A stretch of DNA of 64,000 nt, from positions 1,961,001 through 2,025,000 of the forward strand of contig NZ_AMWJ02000001.1 of assembly GCF_000319305.2 (NCBI RefSeq), written 5' to 3'. The notes beneath the pieces were generated by a model. It was not told the origin of the DNA. It searched no databases and saw only the letters and a list, made by a program, of their open reading frames with translations. Shown here in pieces: positions 18,481 to 27,723 of this stretch; position 1 is the first letter of the stretch, and every line of letters starts with the position of its first letter. Both the position numbers and the translations under genes were made by a program. This stretch comes from Pseudomonas bharatica CSV86 (lineage in GTDB: Bacteria > Pseudomonadota > Gammaproteobacteria > Pseudomonadales > Pseudomonadaceae).

Positions 18481-18508
18481 ATAATAATCGTTCTCATTTT
18501 CAAGTCAA
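18481..18508 (-). promoter_or_regulatory. prrF promoter with overlapping Fur box
   Basis: On the minus strand a -35 TTGACT (18508-18503), a 16-bp spacer and a -10 TATTAT (18486-18481) place transcription start at about 18473. A Fur-box-like 19-mer at 18483-18501 (top strand AATAATCGTTCTCATTTTC) matches the classical consensus at 13 of 19 positions by eye and covers the spacer and part of the -10. Iron-loaded Fur would block this promoter. Confidence 0.85.
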
Positions 18509-18585
18509 ATGAATTTTCGGTAATTCTCCGAAAATTCTTTCTTCCCGTGCCTGGAGTCCAGGCAATCCGGGCCCTCACGCTGTTG

Positions 18586-18912
18586 TTATTCCTTCCTTTC
18601 CTCGTCTTTCGGCATGCGGCTGTGGCTGTGGTCGATCATCGCGCGTGCGAGGTTGATCAGGTGCATGGACATCAGCATCTGGTCCTGGGCCTTGTCCCGG
18701 GCGATCTGTGCGGCCTGGTAGGCAGTGCCCGAGGCGCAGCGCAGCAGCCACGCCGCCTGCTCGGCGGCGGCCTGTGGCGACAGGTCGTCGCGCGCCACCA
18801 CCAGCTGCATGTCTTCCAGTCCGGGCGCGTTCTCCGGAGCCGGGTTGAAGTAATAATCGAGGGCACGGCGCGAGGAGTCGCTGTCCAGGTGGCTGGAGGT
18901 ACTGGCACTCAT
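18586..18912 (-). CDS. DUF6124-like small hypothetical protein
   Basis: A 108-aa acidic, Ser/Ala-rich cytoplasmic protein. The stretch SSRRALDYYFNPAPE followed by AEQAAWLLRCASGTAYQAAQIA resembles the Pseudomonas-specific DUF6124/DUF3077 group, whose function is unknown. There is no signal peptide or membrane segment. It diverges from the S24-type repressor gene across a 127-bp gap with operator-like dyads, so it is a likely target of that repressor. The family name is from memory and should be treated as tentative. Confidence 0.7.
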   Translation of the reverse strand: MSASTSSHLDSDSSRRALDYYFNPAPENAPGLEDMQLVVARDDLSPQAAAEQAAWLLRCASGTAYQAAQIARDKAQDQMLMSMHLINLARAMIDHSHSRMPKDEERKE

Positions 18913-18965
18913 GAGGAGGGTCTTCCTTGGGGTTGTGGAGAGGCACGGGGAAATATAGTACCTGG

Positions 18966-19006
18966 TGTATTTTTTACAGCGTTTTAAATACTACAATTTG
19001 TGTATT
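18966..19006. promoter_or_regulatory. Operator-like dyads upstream of the S24 repressor
   Basis: Two AT-rich dyads lie in the divergent gap: TGTA-TTTTT-TACA (18966-18978) and AATAC-T-ACAA facing TTGTGTATT (18987-19006). They share TGTAT half-sites and stand about two helical turns apart. Local AT content is well above the surroundings. Autoregulation by the repressor encoded at 19040, and control of the DUF6124-like gene, is inferred from position. Confidence 0.5.
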
Positions 19007-19039
19007 GAGCGAGAATGGGCAGTCCGTATCGTGCCTGCG

Positions 19040-19653
19040 ATGGAAAAATGGATCGCACTAGTCAAAGATCGGATGCGTGAACTCAAGCTCACGCAAGAGA
19101 AACTGGCCGAACGCGTCGGGGTCACCCAGGGCTGCGTGGGCCTGTGGCTGCGTGGTGAGCGGGAGCTGACCCTCACGCGCATGAACCGTGTGCTGGTAGC
19201 ACTCGAACTGCCCCACATGAGCATGAAGGCTACCCCGGACTCGGAGGAGGAGCCGGCCAACTATGGCCTGCCGATGACCTTCCGTTATCCGCAGTCGGAT
19301 TGGGTCGTGCTGACGGATGTTGCCGAGGATGCGCCGGTGGCCGAGGAAATCACCGACTACAAGGCCCAGGGCAAGGCATTCTGGCTGCGGGTCGAGGGCG
19401 ATGCGATGACCGCGCCGGCTGGCTTGAGCCTCTGTGCCGTATGCTGGTCCTGGTCGATCCGGGGGTGCAGGCGCAGGTCGGACGCCTGGTCATCGCCCGG
19501 GTACCGGGCCACTCCCAGGGCGTGTTGCGGCAGTTGGTGGTGGAGGAGGGGCAGCGCTTCCTCAAGCCGCTCAATCCGACCTATCCGATGATGCTGTGTG
19601 GCGAGGACTGCGAATTGCTCGGGGTCGCCATCCAGGGCGGGATTCGCTTCTGA
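19040..19653 (+). CDS. S24/LexA-type HTH repressor, single-base frameshift
   Basis: The ATG at 19040 starts an XRE helix-turn-helix (MRELKLTQEKLAERVGVTQGCVGLWLRGERE), then a peptidase-S24 domain (KAFWLRVEGDAMTAPAGLSL). The frame breaks at about 19439; one extra G (GG for G) gives SLCAGMLVLVDPGVQAQVGR and onward to LKPLNPTYPMMLCGEDCELLGVAIQGGIRF, for 204 aa in total. The sequence VEGDAMT contains the position of the LexA nucleophile Ser, but here it is Ala (LexA-like proteins read GDSM), so autocleavage is doubtful. Such repressors regulate pyocins or stress genes; no phage genes are adjacent. A GTG at 19031 is an alternative start. Confidence 0.78.
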
Positions 19654-19667
19654 ACCTAGGTCAATGA

Positions 19668-19691
19668 AAACGGCGCCTCCGGGCGCCGTTT
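19668..19691 (+). terminator. Rho-independent terminator after S24 repressor
   Basis: Hairpin AAACGGCGCC-TCCG-GGCGCCGTTT (10-bp stem, tetraloop), then TCTGTTTT, 15 bp after the stop codon. It may also serve the liu operon arriving from the right. Confidence 0.88.
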
Positions 19692-19788
19692 CTGTTTTCA
19701 GCTTCAAGCCGCAAGCCATAAGAAAAAGCGGCTACGACACCACCTGCTTTTCCTTGCAGCTTAAAGCTTGCAGCTTGTAGCTAAGAAT

Positions 19789-21740
19789 TCACTCCTCCAA
19801 CGCCACCAACACACTCCCTTCACTGACCATCTCGCCTTCCTGGCAATACAGCGTCGCCACCGTGCCGGCGTGGGGGCGCGGATGCTGTGTTCCATCTTCA
19901 TGGCCTCCAGCACCACCAGTTGGGTTCCGGCCTCGACCACCTGCCCAGGCTCCACCAGTACGCGTACGATGCTGCCGTTCATCGGCGCCGTCAGGCCGCC
20001 CTGGTGGCCATGACCGGCTTCGGCCTCGGCGATCGGGTCGAAGGCCTGGACCGCATGCAGCTCGCCGTCCCAGCGCAGGTACAGCGTGTCCCCCCGGCGG
20101 ATCGCCTGGTACTGGCGACGCACGCCGTTGTCGTCGATGCGCAGGCATTCGCCGTCGAGGTTGAATAGCGAGGGCGCGGTTCGATCCAGCCCCAGCGCCT
20201 GCTGCTGGCCGTTGCTGCTCAGGTGCAGGCTGATGTGCGCCGGAACGCCGGCGCGCAAGCCCTGCCGGGAAGCCCACGGCGAGACGGCATCGTCACCGCG
20301 CACGTTGGCCGCCAGCCCCTGCACCCAGGCCTCTGCCGCGGCCTGCCAGAAGCCGGCGGACAGGGCGCCTGGTGGTGGCAGCAGATCGTCGTGGTAGCGC
20401 GGGATAAAGCCGGTATCCAGCTCCGCCGCCGCAAACGCCGGATGGGCGAGGATCCGCCTCAGGAAACCGATATTGGTCTTCACTCCGCCAATGGCGAACT
20501 CGTCCAGCATCGCCAGCAGGCGCAGGCGCGCTTGCTCGCGGTCCTCGCCCCAGGCGATCAGCTTGCCCAGCATCGGGTCGTAGAACGGTGATACCTGGTC
20601 GCCCTCGGCGACCCCGCTATCGACGCGGCGACCATCGCCTGCCGCGCTTTCCCGATACAGCGCCAGCCGGCCGGTGGCGGGGAGGAAGTCATTGGCCGGA
20701 TCCTCCGCATACAGCCGCACTTCGATGGCATGGCCGATCAGGGGCACCTGCTCTTGGTTGATCGGCAGGGCCTCGCCGCGGGCGACGCGGATCTGCCAGG
20801 CCACCAGGTCAAGGCCGGTGATCGCCTCGGTCACCGGATGCTCCACCTGCAGGCGGGTGTTCATCTCCATGAAGAAGAATTCACCGCGGGCATCCAGAAG
20901 GAATTCCACCGTCCCCGCACCGACATAACCAATGGCCTGGGCCGCGCGCACCGCTGCCTCGCCCATGGCTCTGCGTTGCTCGACGCTGAGGCCCGGTGCC
21001 GGGGCTTCCTCGACCACCTTCTGGTGGCGACGCTGGATCGAGCAGTCGCGCTCGTTGAGATACAGGCAGTTGCCATGCTGGTCGGCAAACACCTGGATTT
21101 CCACGTGGCGCGGCTTGAGCACGTACTTTTCCACCAGCATCCGCGCATCGCCGAACGAGGACTGTGCCTCGCGCTGTGCGGAGGCCAGGGCTTCGGCCAG
21201 CTGGCTTTCCTGCTCGACTACCTTCATGCCCTTGCCGCCGCCGCCGGCAGTGGCCTTGAGCAGCACCGGGTAGCCGATCCTTTCGGCCGCGGCGCGGAAG
21301 GTTTCCAGGTCCTGGGCCTCGCCGTGATAACCCGGCACCAGGGGCACCCCGGCGGTTTCCATCAGCGCCTTGGCCGCCGACTTGCTGCCCATGGCCTCGA
21401 TGGCGCTGGCGGGCGGGCCGAGGAAGATCAGCCCGGCGTCCTCGATGGCCTTGGCGAACCCGGCATTTTCCGAGAGGAAGCCATAGCCGGGATGGATCGC
21501 CTGGGCGCCGCTGGCCTTGGCCGCGGCGATCAGCTTGTCGATCACCAGGTAGCTTTCCGCCGGCTTGGCACCGCCAAGATCGACGCGAATATCGGCTTCG
21601 CGGCTGTGGCGCGCTTCACGGTCCACCGCGCTGTGCACGGCGACGGTGGTCAGGCCCAGGGATTTTGCGGTACGCATCACCCGGCAGGCGATCTCGCCAC
21701 GGTTGGCGACCAGCAGGGTGGTCAGCTCGGGACGGCTCAT
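19789..21740 (-). CDS. liuD: Methylcrotonyl-CoA carboxylase biotin-containing subunit, single-base frameshift
   Basis: The biotin carboxylase/BCCP subunit of 3-methylcrotonyl-CoA carboxylase in leucine and isovalerate degradation. It has the ATP-grasp biotin carboxylase domain (LLVANRGEIACRVMRTAKSLG at the N-terminus, GGGGKGMKVVE, then FFFMEMNTRLQVEHPVTE) and a C-terminal biotinyl domain with VLEAMKMEHSIRAP, where the Lys in AMKM is biotinylated. After RAP the frame is lost in the C run at 19872-19876 (top-strand GGGGG); adding one base gives HAGTVATLYCQEGEMVSEGSVLVALEE and a stop at 19789 (650 aa). It overlaps liuC by ATGA. Confidence 0.92.
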
Positions 21741-22567
21741 GGGCGGGGCTCCGTGGTGGATGAAGAGGAGGATGGGGCGGCCTGCCAGGCCGGTTGGCGT
21801 TTTTCCAGGAAGGCGCGCAGGCCTTCCTGGCCTTCGCCGCTGACGCGGATCCGGGCGATGGCGTTCTCGCAGTAGCGACGCAGGGCCGGGGTCAGTTCAC
21901 CGGGGCCGACCTCGCGCAGCAATTCCTTGCTGGCACGCATGGCCTGCGGGCTGTTCTGCAGCAGGTTGACGATCCAGTCTTCCACGCGCTCGTCCAGCTC
22001 GGCCGCCGGATAAGCCTCCGCCAGCAGGCCAAGCTCGCGGGCACGGATACCGCTGAAGCGCTCGGCGGTCAGGGCGTAGCGACGTGCGGCGCGTTCGCCC
22101 ATGGCCTGGACCACGAACGGGCTGATCACCGCCGGAGCCAGGCCGATGCGCACTTCCGACAGGCACAGTTGCGCCTCTTCGGCACCGATGGCCATATCGC
22201 AGCAGGCGATCAGGCCCAGGGCGCCACCGAAGGCCGCGCCCTGGACTACCGCCAGGGTCGGCAGCTTCAGGCGCGCCAGGTTGTACATCAGTTCTGCCAG
22301 CTCACGGGCGTCATCCAGGTTGCTCTGGTAATCCAGGGCCGCGCTTTGCTGCATCCAGGCCAGGTCCGCACCGGCACTGAAATGCCGGCCCCGGCCACGC
22401 AGAAGGACGAAGCGCAGGCTGGCATCGGCGGCCAGTTCATCGAGGGCGACGATCAGCTCGCGGATCATCTGCGCATTGAAGGCGTTGTTCTTGTCCGCGC
22501 GGCTCAGCCACAGGGTGGCGAAGCCGCGCGGATCCTTGATCAGTTCGAGGGTGCTGAAGTCGGTCAT
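21737..22567 (-). CDS. liuC: Methylglutaconyl-CoA hydratase
   Basis: A 276-aa enoyl-CoA hydratase/isomerase-family enzyme converting 3-methylglutaconyl-CoA to HMG-CoA. The crotonase signature includes FVLLRGRGRHFSAGADLAWMQ (oxyanion hole) and VVQGAAFGGALGLIACCDMAIGAEEAQLCLSEVRIGLAPAVISPFV. The identity as LiuC rather than another crotonase comes from its position between liuB and liuD. The ATG at 22567 lies 3 bp after the liuB stop, so it is translationally coupled. Confidence 0.93.
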   Translation of the reverse strand: MTDFSTLELIKDPRGFATLWLSRADKNNAFNAQMIRELIVALDELAADASLRFVLLRGRGRHFSAGADLAWMQQSAALDYQSNLDDARELAELMYNLARLKLPTLAVVQGAAFGGALGLIACCDMAIGAEEAQLCLSEVRIGLAPAVISPFVVQAMGERAARRYALTAERFSGIRARELGLLAEAYPAAELDERVEDWIVNLLQNSPQAMRASKELLREVGPGELTPALRRYCENAIARIRVSGEGQEGLRAFLEKRQPAWQAAPSSSSSTTEPRP

Positions 22568-22570
22568 CGG

Positions 22571-24175
22571 TCACATCCGGAAAATGCCGAAGCGGGTGGC
22601 TTCGATCGGTGCGTTGAGCGAAGCGGACAAGGCCAGGGCGAGGATCTCGCGGGTCTGCGCCGGGTCGATGACGCCGTCGTCCCAAAGACGCGCGCTGGAA
22701 TAGTAGGGATGGCCCTGGTGTTCGTACTGGTCGAGGATCGGCTGCTTGAGCCTGGCCTCGTCCTCGGCGCTGAAGACCTGCCCGGAACGCTCGCTCTGCT
22801 CGCGCTTGACCTGGGCCAGCACCCCGGCGGCCTGCTCGGCGCCCATCACGCCGATCCGCGCATTCGGCCACATCCACAGGAAGCGCGGGTCGTAGGCTCG
22901 CCCGCACATGCCGTAGTTACCGGCACCGAAGCTGCCGCCGATGATCACGGTGAACTTCGGAACCCTGGCGCAGGCCACGGCGGTGACCAGCTTGGCGCCG
23001 TGCTTGGCGATGCCGCCGGCTTCGTACTTCTGCCCGACCATGAAGCCGGTGATGTTCTGCAGGAACAGCAGGGGAATACCCCGCTGGCAGGCCAGTTCGA
23101 TGAAATGCGCGCCTTTCTGCGCGGCTTCGGCGAAGAGGATGCCGTTGTTGGCGAGGATGGCGATCGGGTAGCCGTGCAGGTGGGCGAAGCCGCAGACCAG
23201 GGTGGTGCCGAACAGCGCCTTGAATTCATCGAACACCGAGCCGTCCACCAGACGCGCGATGATCTCGCGCACATCGAAGGGTTGCTTGGCATCTGCCGGC
23301 ACTACGCCATACAACTCCTCCGCGGCATACAGCGGGGCAATCGGCGTACGCACCTGCAGTTCGCCCTGCTTGTGCCAGTTGAGGTTGGCCACGCAGCGGC
23401 GGGCAATCGCCAGGGCGTGTTCATCGTTGTCGGCATAGTGGTCGGCCACGCCACTGGTCTTGCAGTGCACGTCGGCGCCGCCCAGGTCTTCGGCACTGAC
23501 CACCTCGCCGGTGGCCGCCTTCACCAGCGGCGGGCCGGCGAGGAAGATGGTGGCCTGCTGGCGGACCATGATGGTCTCGTCGGACATCGCCGGCACGTAG
23601 GCGCCACCGGCGGTGCAGGAACCCATGACCACGGCGATCTGCGGGATGCCCTGGGCACTCATGTTGGCCTGGTTGAAGAAGATCCGCCCGAAATGCTCGC
23701 GGTCGGGGAAGACTTCGTCCTGGCGCGGCAGGTTCGCTCCACCGGAGTCCACCAGGTACAGGCAGGGCAGGCGGTTCTGCTGGGCGATGGCCTGGGCGCG
23801 CAGGTGTTTCTTCACGGTCAGCGGATAGTAGGAGCCACCTTTCACCGTGGCGTCGTTAGCGACGATCATGCACTCGACGCCTTCGACCCGGCCGATGCCG
23901 GCGATCACGCCGGCGGCGGGGACCTCTTCGCCGTAGACCTCATGGGCCGCCAACTGGCCGATTTCGAGGAAAGGTGAGCCCGGATCGAGCAGACGATCGA
24001 TACGCTCGCGGGGCAGCAGCTTGCCGCGCGAGGTATGGCGTTCCTGGGCCTTGGCCCCGCCACCTTGTTGCACCTGGGCGAGGAGGGTGCGCAGGGCCTT
24101 GACCTGTTCCAGCATGGCCGCGCTGTTGACGGCGAAGTCCGGGGCGCGGGTGTTCAACTGAGACTTGAGAATCAT
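22571..24175 (-). CDS. liuB: Methylcrotonyl-CoA carboxylase carboxyltransferase subunit
   Basis: A 534-aa carboxyltransferase (beta) subunit that transfers CO2 from biotin on LiuD to 3-methylcrotonyl-CoA. The N-half carries [21 protein letters not shown] and [22 protein letters not shown]; later motifs include [34 protein letters not shown] and the C-terminal [25 protein letters not shown]. Length fits the family. Upstream GAGGACC precedes the ATG. It sits 61 bp after liuA in the operon. Confidence 0.95.
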   Translation of the reverse strand: MILKSQLNTRAPDFAVNSAAMLEQVKALRTLLAQVQQGGGAKAQERHTSRGKLLPRERIDRLLDPGSPFLEIGQLAAHEVYGEEVPAAGVIAGIGRVEGVECMIVANDATVKGGSYYPLTVKKHLRAQAIAQQNRLPCLYLVDSGGANLPRQDEVFPDREHFGRIFFNQANMSAQGIPQIAVVMGSCTAGGAYVPAMSDETIMVRQQATIFLAGPPLVKAATGEVVSAEDLGGADVHCKTSGVADHYADNDEHALAIARRCVANLNWHKQGELQVRTPIAPLYAAEELYGVVPADAKQPFDVREIIARLVDGSVFDEFKALFGTTLVCGFAHLHGYPIAILANNGILFAEAAQKGAHFIELACQRGIPLLFLQNITGFMVGQKYEAGGIAKHGAKLVTAVACARVPKFTVIIGGSFGAGNYGMCGRAYDPRFLWMWPNARIGVMGAEQAAGVLAQVKREQSERSGQVFSAEDEARLKQPILDQYEHQGHPYYSSARLWDDGVIDPAQTREILALALSASLNAPIEATRFGIFRM

Positions 24176-24236
24176 TGTTGGTCCTCGGCGGCTTCCGTGG
24201 GAAGCCGCAAGAAGGTAGCGGAAGCGAGGCGGCGTT

Positions 24237-25400
24237 TCAGCGGGTCTCGTTAAACAGCTCGCGGCCGATCAGCATGCGGCGGATCTCGCTGGTACCGGCA
24301 CCGATCTCGTACAGCTTGGCATCGCGCAGCAGGCGGCCGGCCGGGAATTCGTTGATGTAGCCATTGCCACCAAGGATCTGGATCGCCTCCAGGGCCATCT
24401 GCGTGGCGCGTTCGGCGGTGTAGAGGATCACTCCGGCGGCGTCCTTGCGCGTGGTCTCGCCACGGTCGCAGGCCTGGGCCACGGCATACAGGTAGGCACG
24501 GCTGGCGTTGAGCTGGGTGTACATGTCGGCGATCTTGCCCTGGATCAGCTGGAACTCGCCGATGCTCTGGCCGAACTGCTTGCGGTCGTGGATATAAGGG
24601 ACAACGAGGTCCATGCAGGCTTGCATGATCCCGGTAGGGCCGCCGGACAGCACCACGCGCTCGTAGTCCAGCCCGCTCATCAGCACCTTCACGCCACCGT
24701 TGAGCTGGCCGAGGATGTTTTCCTCCGGCACCTCGACATCGTCGAAGAACAGTTCGCAGGTGTTGGAACCACGCATGCCCAGCTTGTCGAACTTGTTGCT
24801 GCGGCTGAAGCCCTTCCAGTCGCGCTCGACGATGAACGCGGTAATGCCGTGGGGGCCCTTTTCCAGGTCGGTCTTGGCGTAGATCACGTAGGTGTTGGCG
24901 TCCGGGCCGTTGGTGATCCAGGTCTTGCTGCCGTTGAGCACGAAGCGGTCGCCGCGCTTGTCGGCGCGCAGTTTCATCGACACCACGTCGGAGCCGGCAT
25001 TGGGCTCGCTCATGGCCAAGGCGCCGACATGCTCGCCGCTGATCAGTTTCGGCAGGTACCTGGCTTTCTGCTCGTGGTTGCCGTTGCGGTTGATCTGGTT
25101 CACGCACAGGTTGGAGTGGGCGCCATAGGAGAGGGCGACCGAGGCCGAGCCACGGCTGATTTCCTCCATGGCCACCACATGGGCCAGGTAACCCAGGCCG
25201 GCACCGCCATATTCTTCACTGACGGTCACGCCGAGCAGCCCCAGGTCGCCGAACTTGCGCCACATATCGGCAGGGAACAGGTTGTCGTGGTCGATCTGCG
25301 CGGCGCGCGGTGCCAGTTCGCTGGCGACGAAGGCCTGCACCTGCTCGCGCAGCATGTCGATGGTTTCACCAAGGGCGAAGTTCAGGGAGGGATAAAGCAT
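24237..25400 (-). CDS. liuA: Isovaleryl-CoA dehydrogenase
   Basis: A 387-aa FAD acyl-CoA dehydrogenase performing the first CoA-ester oxidation of leucine degradation. Seen are [27 protein letters not shown], the FAD-binding [20 protein letters not shown] and [19 protein letters not shown], and the C-terminal [58 protein letters not shown] is characteristic of the isovaleryl-specific branch. It is first in liuABCD, with LiuR-like palindromes 88 bp or more upstream. Confidence 0.95.
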   Translation of the reverse strand: MLYPSLNFALGETIDMLREQVQAFVASELAPRAAQIDHDNLFPADMWRKFGDLGLLGVTVSEEYGGAGLGYLAHVVAMEEISRGSASVALSYGAHSNLCVNQINRNGNHEQKARYLPKLISGEHVGALAMSEPNAGSDVVSMKLRADKRGDRFVLNGSKTWITNGPDANTYVIYAKTDLEKGPHGITAFIVERDWKGFSRSNKFDKLGMRGSNTCELFFDDVEVPEENILGQLNGGVKVLMSGLDYERVVLSGGPTGIMQACMDLVVPYIHDRKQFGQSIGEFQLIQGKIADMYTQLNASRAYLYAVAQACDRGETTRKDAAGVILYTAERATQMALEAIQILGGNGYINEFPAGRLLRDAKLYEIGAGTSEIRRMLIGRELFNETR

Positions 25401-25487
25401 GCTCGGGCACCTTCTATTGTTTGTTCTTGGATGGGGCGGAGTCGCAGGCGTGCGGATCCTGGCGCTGGGCGCGATGTCGATTTCACC

Positions 25488-25554
25488 TTTACGTTAACGT
25501 AAACCTGAGAAAGTGCAGTGTCAATCGTCAACGTGACCTTTACGTTAACGTTAA
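25488..25554. promoter_or_regulatory. Two LiuR-like palindromic operators between liuA and the acyl-CoA synthetase gene
   Basis: A perfect palindrome TTTACGTTAACGTAAA (25488-25503) and a near copy TTTACGTTAACGTTAA (25539-25554) lie in the 215-bp divergent region, 51 bp apart. Palindromes of this ACGTTAACGT type are described for LiuR, the MerR-family regulator of branched-chain amino acid degradation in proteobacteria (from memory of comparative-genomic work). One site would serve liuABCD and one the divergent synthetase. The liuR gene is not in this window. Confidence 0.75.
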
Positions 25555-25615
25555 TTTGGGCGAGAGTATTTCCCGCCCCGATCAGCTCCCAGAACAACCA
25601 CAAAAAGGGAACGTC

Positions 25616-27289
25616 ATGAATCAACCGAGCTATACCCAGGGTCGCCAGGACAAACCCTTGCTGGCCATGACCATCGGCCAGGCCTTCGACCGCACGGTAG
25701 CGCGCTTTGGCGATCGAGAAGCGCTGGTGGTCCGTCATCAGCAGGTGCGCTATAGCTGGGCGCAACTGGCCGCCGCCGTCGACCTGCATGCCCGTGCGTT
25801 CATGGCCCTGGGCCTGAAGACCGGCGACCGCCTGGGAATCTGGGCGCCGAACTGCGCGCAGTGGTGCATCGCCCAGTTCGCCAGCGCCAAGGCCGGGGTC
25901 ATCCTGGTCAATATCAACCCGGCGTATCGCACCAGCGAGCTGGAGTACGCGCTCAGGCAGTCCGGCTGCCAATGGTTGATCTGTGCCGGGGCATTCAAGA
26001 GTTCGGATTACCATGTCATGCTCGCCGAGCTGCTGCCGGAACTGGCCCACCAGGCGCCGGGACAGCTCGCCTGCGAACGCCTGCCCGACCTGCGCGGGGT
26101 GATCAGCCTGGCCAGCGAGCCGCCACCCGGCTTCCTGGCCTGGGAAACACTGGGCGAGCAGGGCGCCAGGGTCGGGCTCGATGACTACGTTGCCCGCCAG
26201 CAAAGCCTGCAGTTCGACCAGGCGGTGAACATCCAGTACACCTCCGGTACCACCGGCTTCCCCAAGGGCGCTACCCTCAGCCACTACAACATCCTCAACA
26301 ACGGCTACATGGTCGGCGAGAGCCTGGGCCTGACCGAGCATGACCGCATGGTGATTCCGGTGCCGCTGTACCACTGCTTCGGCATGGTCATGGGCAACCT
26401 CGGCTGCATGACCCACGGCAGCACCATGATCTACCCCAACGACGCCTTCGACCCGGCCCTGACCCTGCAGGCCGTGGCCGAGGAGCGGGCCACCGCGCTG
26501 TACGGCGTGCCCACCATGTTCATCGCCGTGCTCGACCAGCCGCAGCGCGCCGACCACGACCTGTCCTGCCTGCGCACCGGGATCATGGCCGGGGCCATCT
26601 GCCCGATCGAGGTGATGCGTCGGGTAATCAACGAACTGCACATGAGCGAAGTGCAGATTGCCTACGGCATGACCGAGACCAGCCCGGTGTCGCTGCAGAC
26701 CGGCCCGGACGACGAACTGGAACTGCGCGTGACCACGGTCGGGCGAACCCAGCCGCAACTGGAGAGCAAGATCATCGACGAGCATGGCTGCGTGGTGCCG
26801 CGCGGGCAGATCGGCGAGCTGTGCACCCGAGGCTATAGCGTGATGCTCGGCTACTGGGGCAACCCTGCGGCCACCGCCGAAGCCATCGATCCGGCGGGCT
26901 GGATGCACACCGGCGACCTGGCGAGCATGGACGAACAGGGTTATGTGTGCATTGCCGGGCGCAACAAGGACATGATCATCCGTGGCGGTGAAAACATTTA
27001 CCCGCGGGAACTGGAGGAGTTCTTCTTCACCCATCCGGCGGTGGCGGATGTCCAGGTGATCGGCATTCCCGATGAGCGCTATGGCGAGGAGATCGTCGCC
27101 TGGATCAAGTTCCATCCCGGGCACAGCGCCACTGATGTGGAGCTGCAAGCCTGGTGCAAGAACCGCATCGCACACTTCAAGACCCCGCGGCATTTCCGTT
27201 TCGTCGAGGAATTCCCCATGACGGTGACGGGCAAGGTGCAGAAGTTCAGGATGCGCGAGATCAGTATCGAGGAGCTCAGGCAGAACTGA
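25616..27289 (+). CDS. Acyl-CoA synthetase (AMP-forming), co-regulated with liu genes
   Basis: A 557-aa ANL-superfamily ligase. Motifs: [23 protein letters not shown] (P-loop), [52 protein letters not shown], and [16 protein letters not shown] with the catalytic Lys. It resembles the medium-chain/branched acyl-CoA synthetases found beside liu genes and could activate free isovalerate or a related branched acid to feed LiuA; that substrate is inferred from the shared operator region. The start is the ATG at 25616 after AAAGGGAACG; the open frame upstream crosses the operators and is not coding. Confidence 0.85.
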   Translation: MNQPSYTQGRQDKPLLAMTIGQAFDRTVARFGDREALVVRHQQVRYSWAQLAAAVDLHARAFMALGLKTGDRLGIWAPNCAQWCIAQFASAKAGVILVNINPAYRTSELEYALRQSGCQWLICAGAFKSSDYHVMLAELLPELAHQAPGQLACERLPDLRGVISLASEPPPGFLAWETLGEQGARVGLDDYVARQQSLQFDQAVNIQYTSGTTGFPKGATLSHYNILNNGYMVGESLGLTEHDRMVIPVPLYHCFGMVMGNLGCMTHGSTMIYPNDAFDPALTLQAVAEERATALYGVPTMFIAVLDQPQRADHDLSCLRTGIMAGAICPIEVMRRVINELHMSEVQIAYGMTETSPVSLQTGPDDELELRVTTVGRTQPQLESKIIDEHGCVVPRGQIGELCTRGYSVMLGYWGNPAATAEAIDPAGWMHTGDLASMDEQGYVCIAGRNKDMIIRGGENIYPRELEEFFFTHPAVADVQVIGIPDERYGEEIVAWIKFHPGHSATDVELQAWCKNRIAHFKTPRHFRFVEEFPMTVTGKVQKFRMREISIEELRQN

Positions 27290-27301
27290 GTTGTTCTTTC
27301 G

Positions 27302-27384
27302 GGCCTCATCGCTGGCAAGCCAGCTCCCACAGGTCTTGCGGTGCACGCGATCCCTGTGGGAGCTGGCTTGCCAGCGATGAGGCC
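27302..27384. repeat. REP pair (inverted, 32-bp arms)
   Basis: Perfect inverted 32-bp arms (27302-27333 and 27353-27384) contain the same REP core as at 16257, separated by 19 bp and bounded by GGCCTCATCGC and its complement. It lies just downstream of the acyl-CoA synthetase stop and before the small convergent gene at 27417, and could also act as a transcript 3' end. Confidence 0.88.
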
Positions 27385-27416
27385 ATCAGCAACACCCTCG
27401 AACTTCATTAACCCGT

Positions 27417-27587
27417 CTACGCTCTACCTTTCACCGGCGGCTCCTCGCTGGGCGGATCGCCAACGGTCGGCGGCACGGTCGGCTTGACCGGCACGCCCTC
27501 CGGATCTTCCTCGTCGGGCACCGCTGGCGGCAGGGTCGGGTCGTCGATATTCGGATCGGGCGTCTCCGCCGGGATGGGGATACTCAT
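27417..27587 (-). CDS. Small proline-rich acidic protein (56 aa)
   Basis: The ATG at 27587 has GAGGT upstream and gives a 56-aa protein rich in Pro, Asp and Glu (MSIPIPAETPDPNIDDPTLP and EEDPEGVPVKPTVPPT). It is predicted to be disordered, with no signal peptide or cysteine. Similar short PD-rich proteins occur in Pseudomonas without known function. It is divergent from glgE with about 136 bp between, so it may share stress regulation with the glucan genes. Confidence 0.65.
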   Translation of the reverse strand: MSIPIPAETPDPNIDDPTLPPAVPDEEDPEGVPVKPTVPPTVGDPPSEEPPVKGRA

Positions 27588-27661
27588 CGCTGTACCTCGC
27601 AAGGACGGTGATCGTGTCTTTGGCTTGGACCGCTTTCCCGCGGCAACGCTCATTTTTTATT

Positions 27662-27688
27662 GAACCCCCGCGCCTGCCATTGCTCTGA
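27662..27688 (+). promoter_or_regulatory. Candidate AlgU (sigma-22) promoter for glgE-treS-glgB
   Basis: GAACCC (27662-27667), a 16-bp spacer and TCTGA (27684-27688) resemble the AlgU/RpoE consensus GAACTT-N16/17-TCTGA, placed about 36 bp before the glgE start. AlgU control of trehalose and glucan genes under osmotic stress is reported in Pseudomonas. This is a by-eye match only. Confidence 0.45.
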
Positions 27689-27723
27689 ACCCTTACCGCC
27701 ACGCCGTAACGGAGCGATGTTCG

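Noticed and set aside
18345..18578. 77-aa minus-strand frame at the PrrF locus
   Set aside because: It overlaps the sRNA, its Fur box and terminator; the conserved feature here is RNA, and the peptide has no ribosome-binding site or family.
19439..19440. S24 repressor as a true pseudogene
   Set aside because: A single base restores the whole C-terminal domain, and six further shifts of the same kind exist in the window, so sequencing error is more likely.
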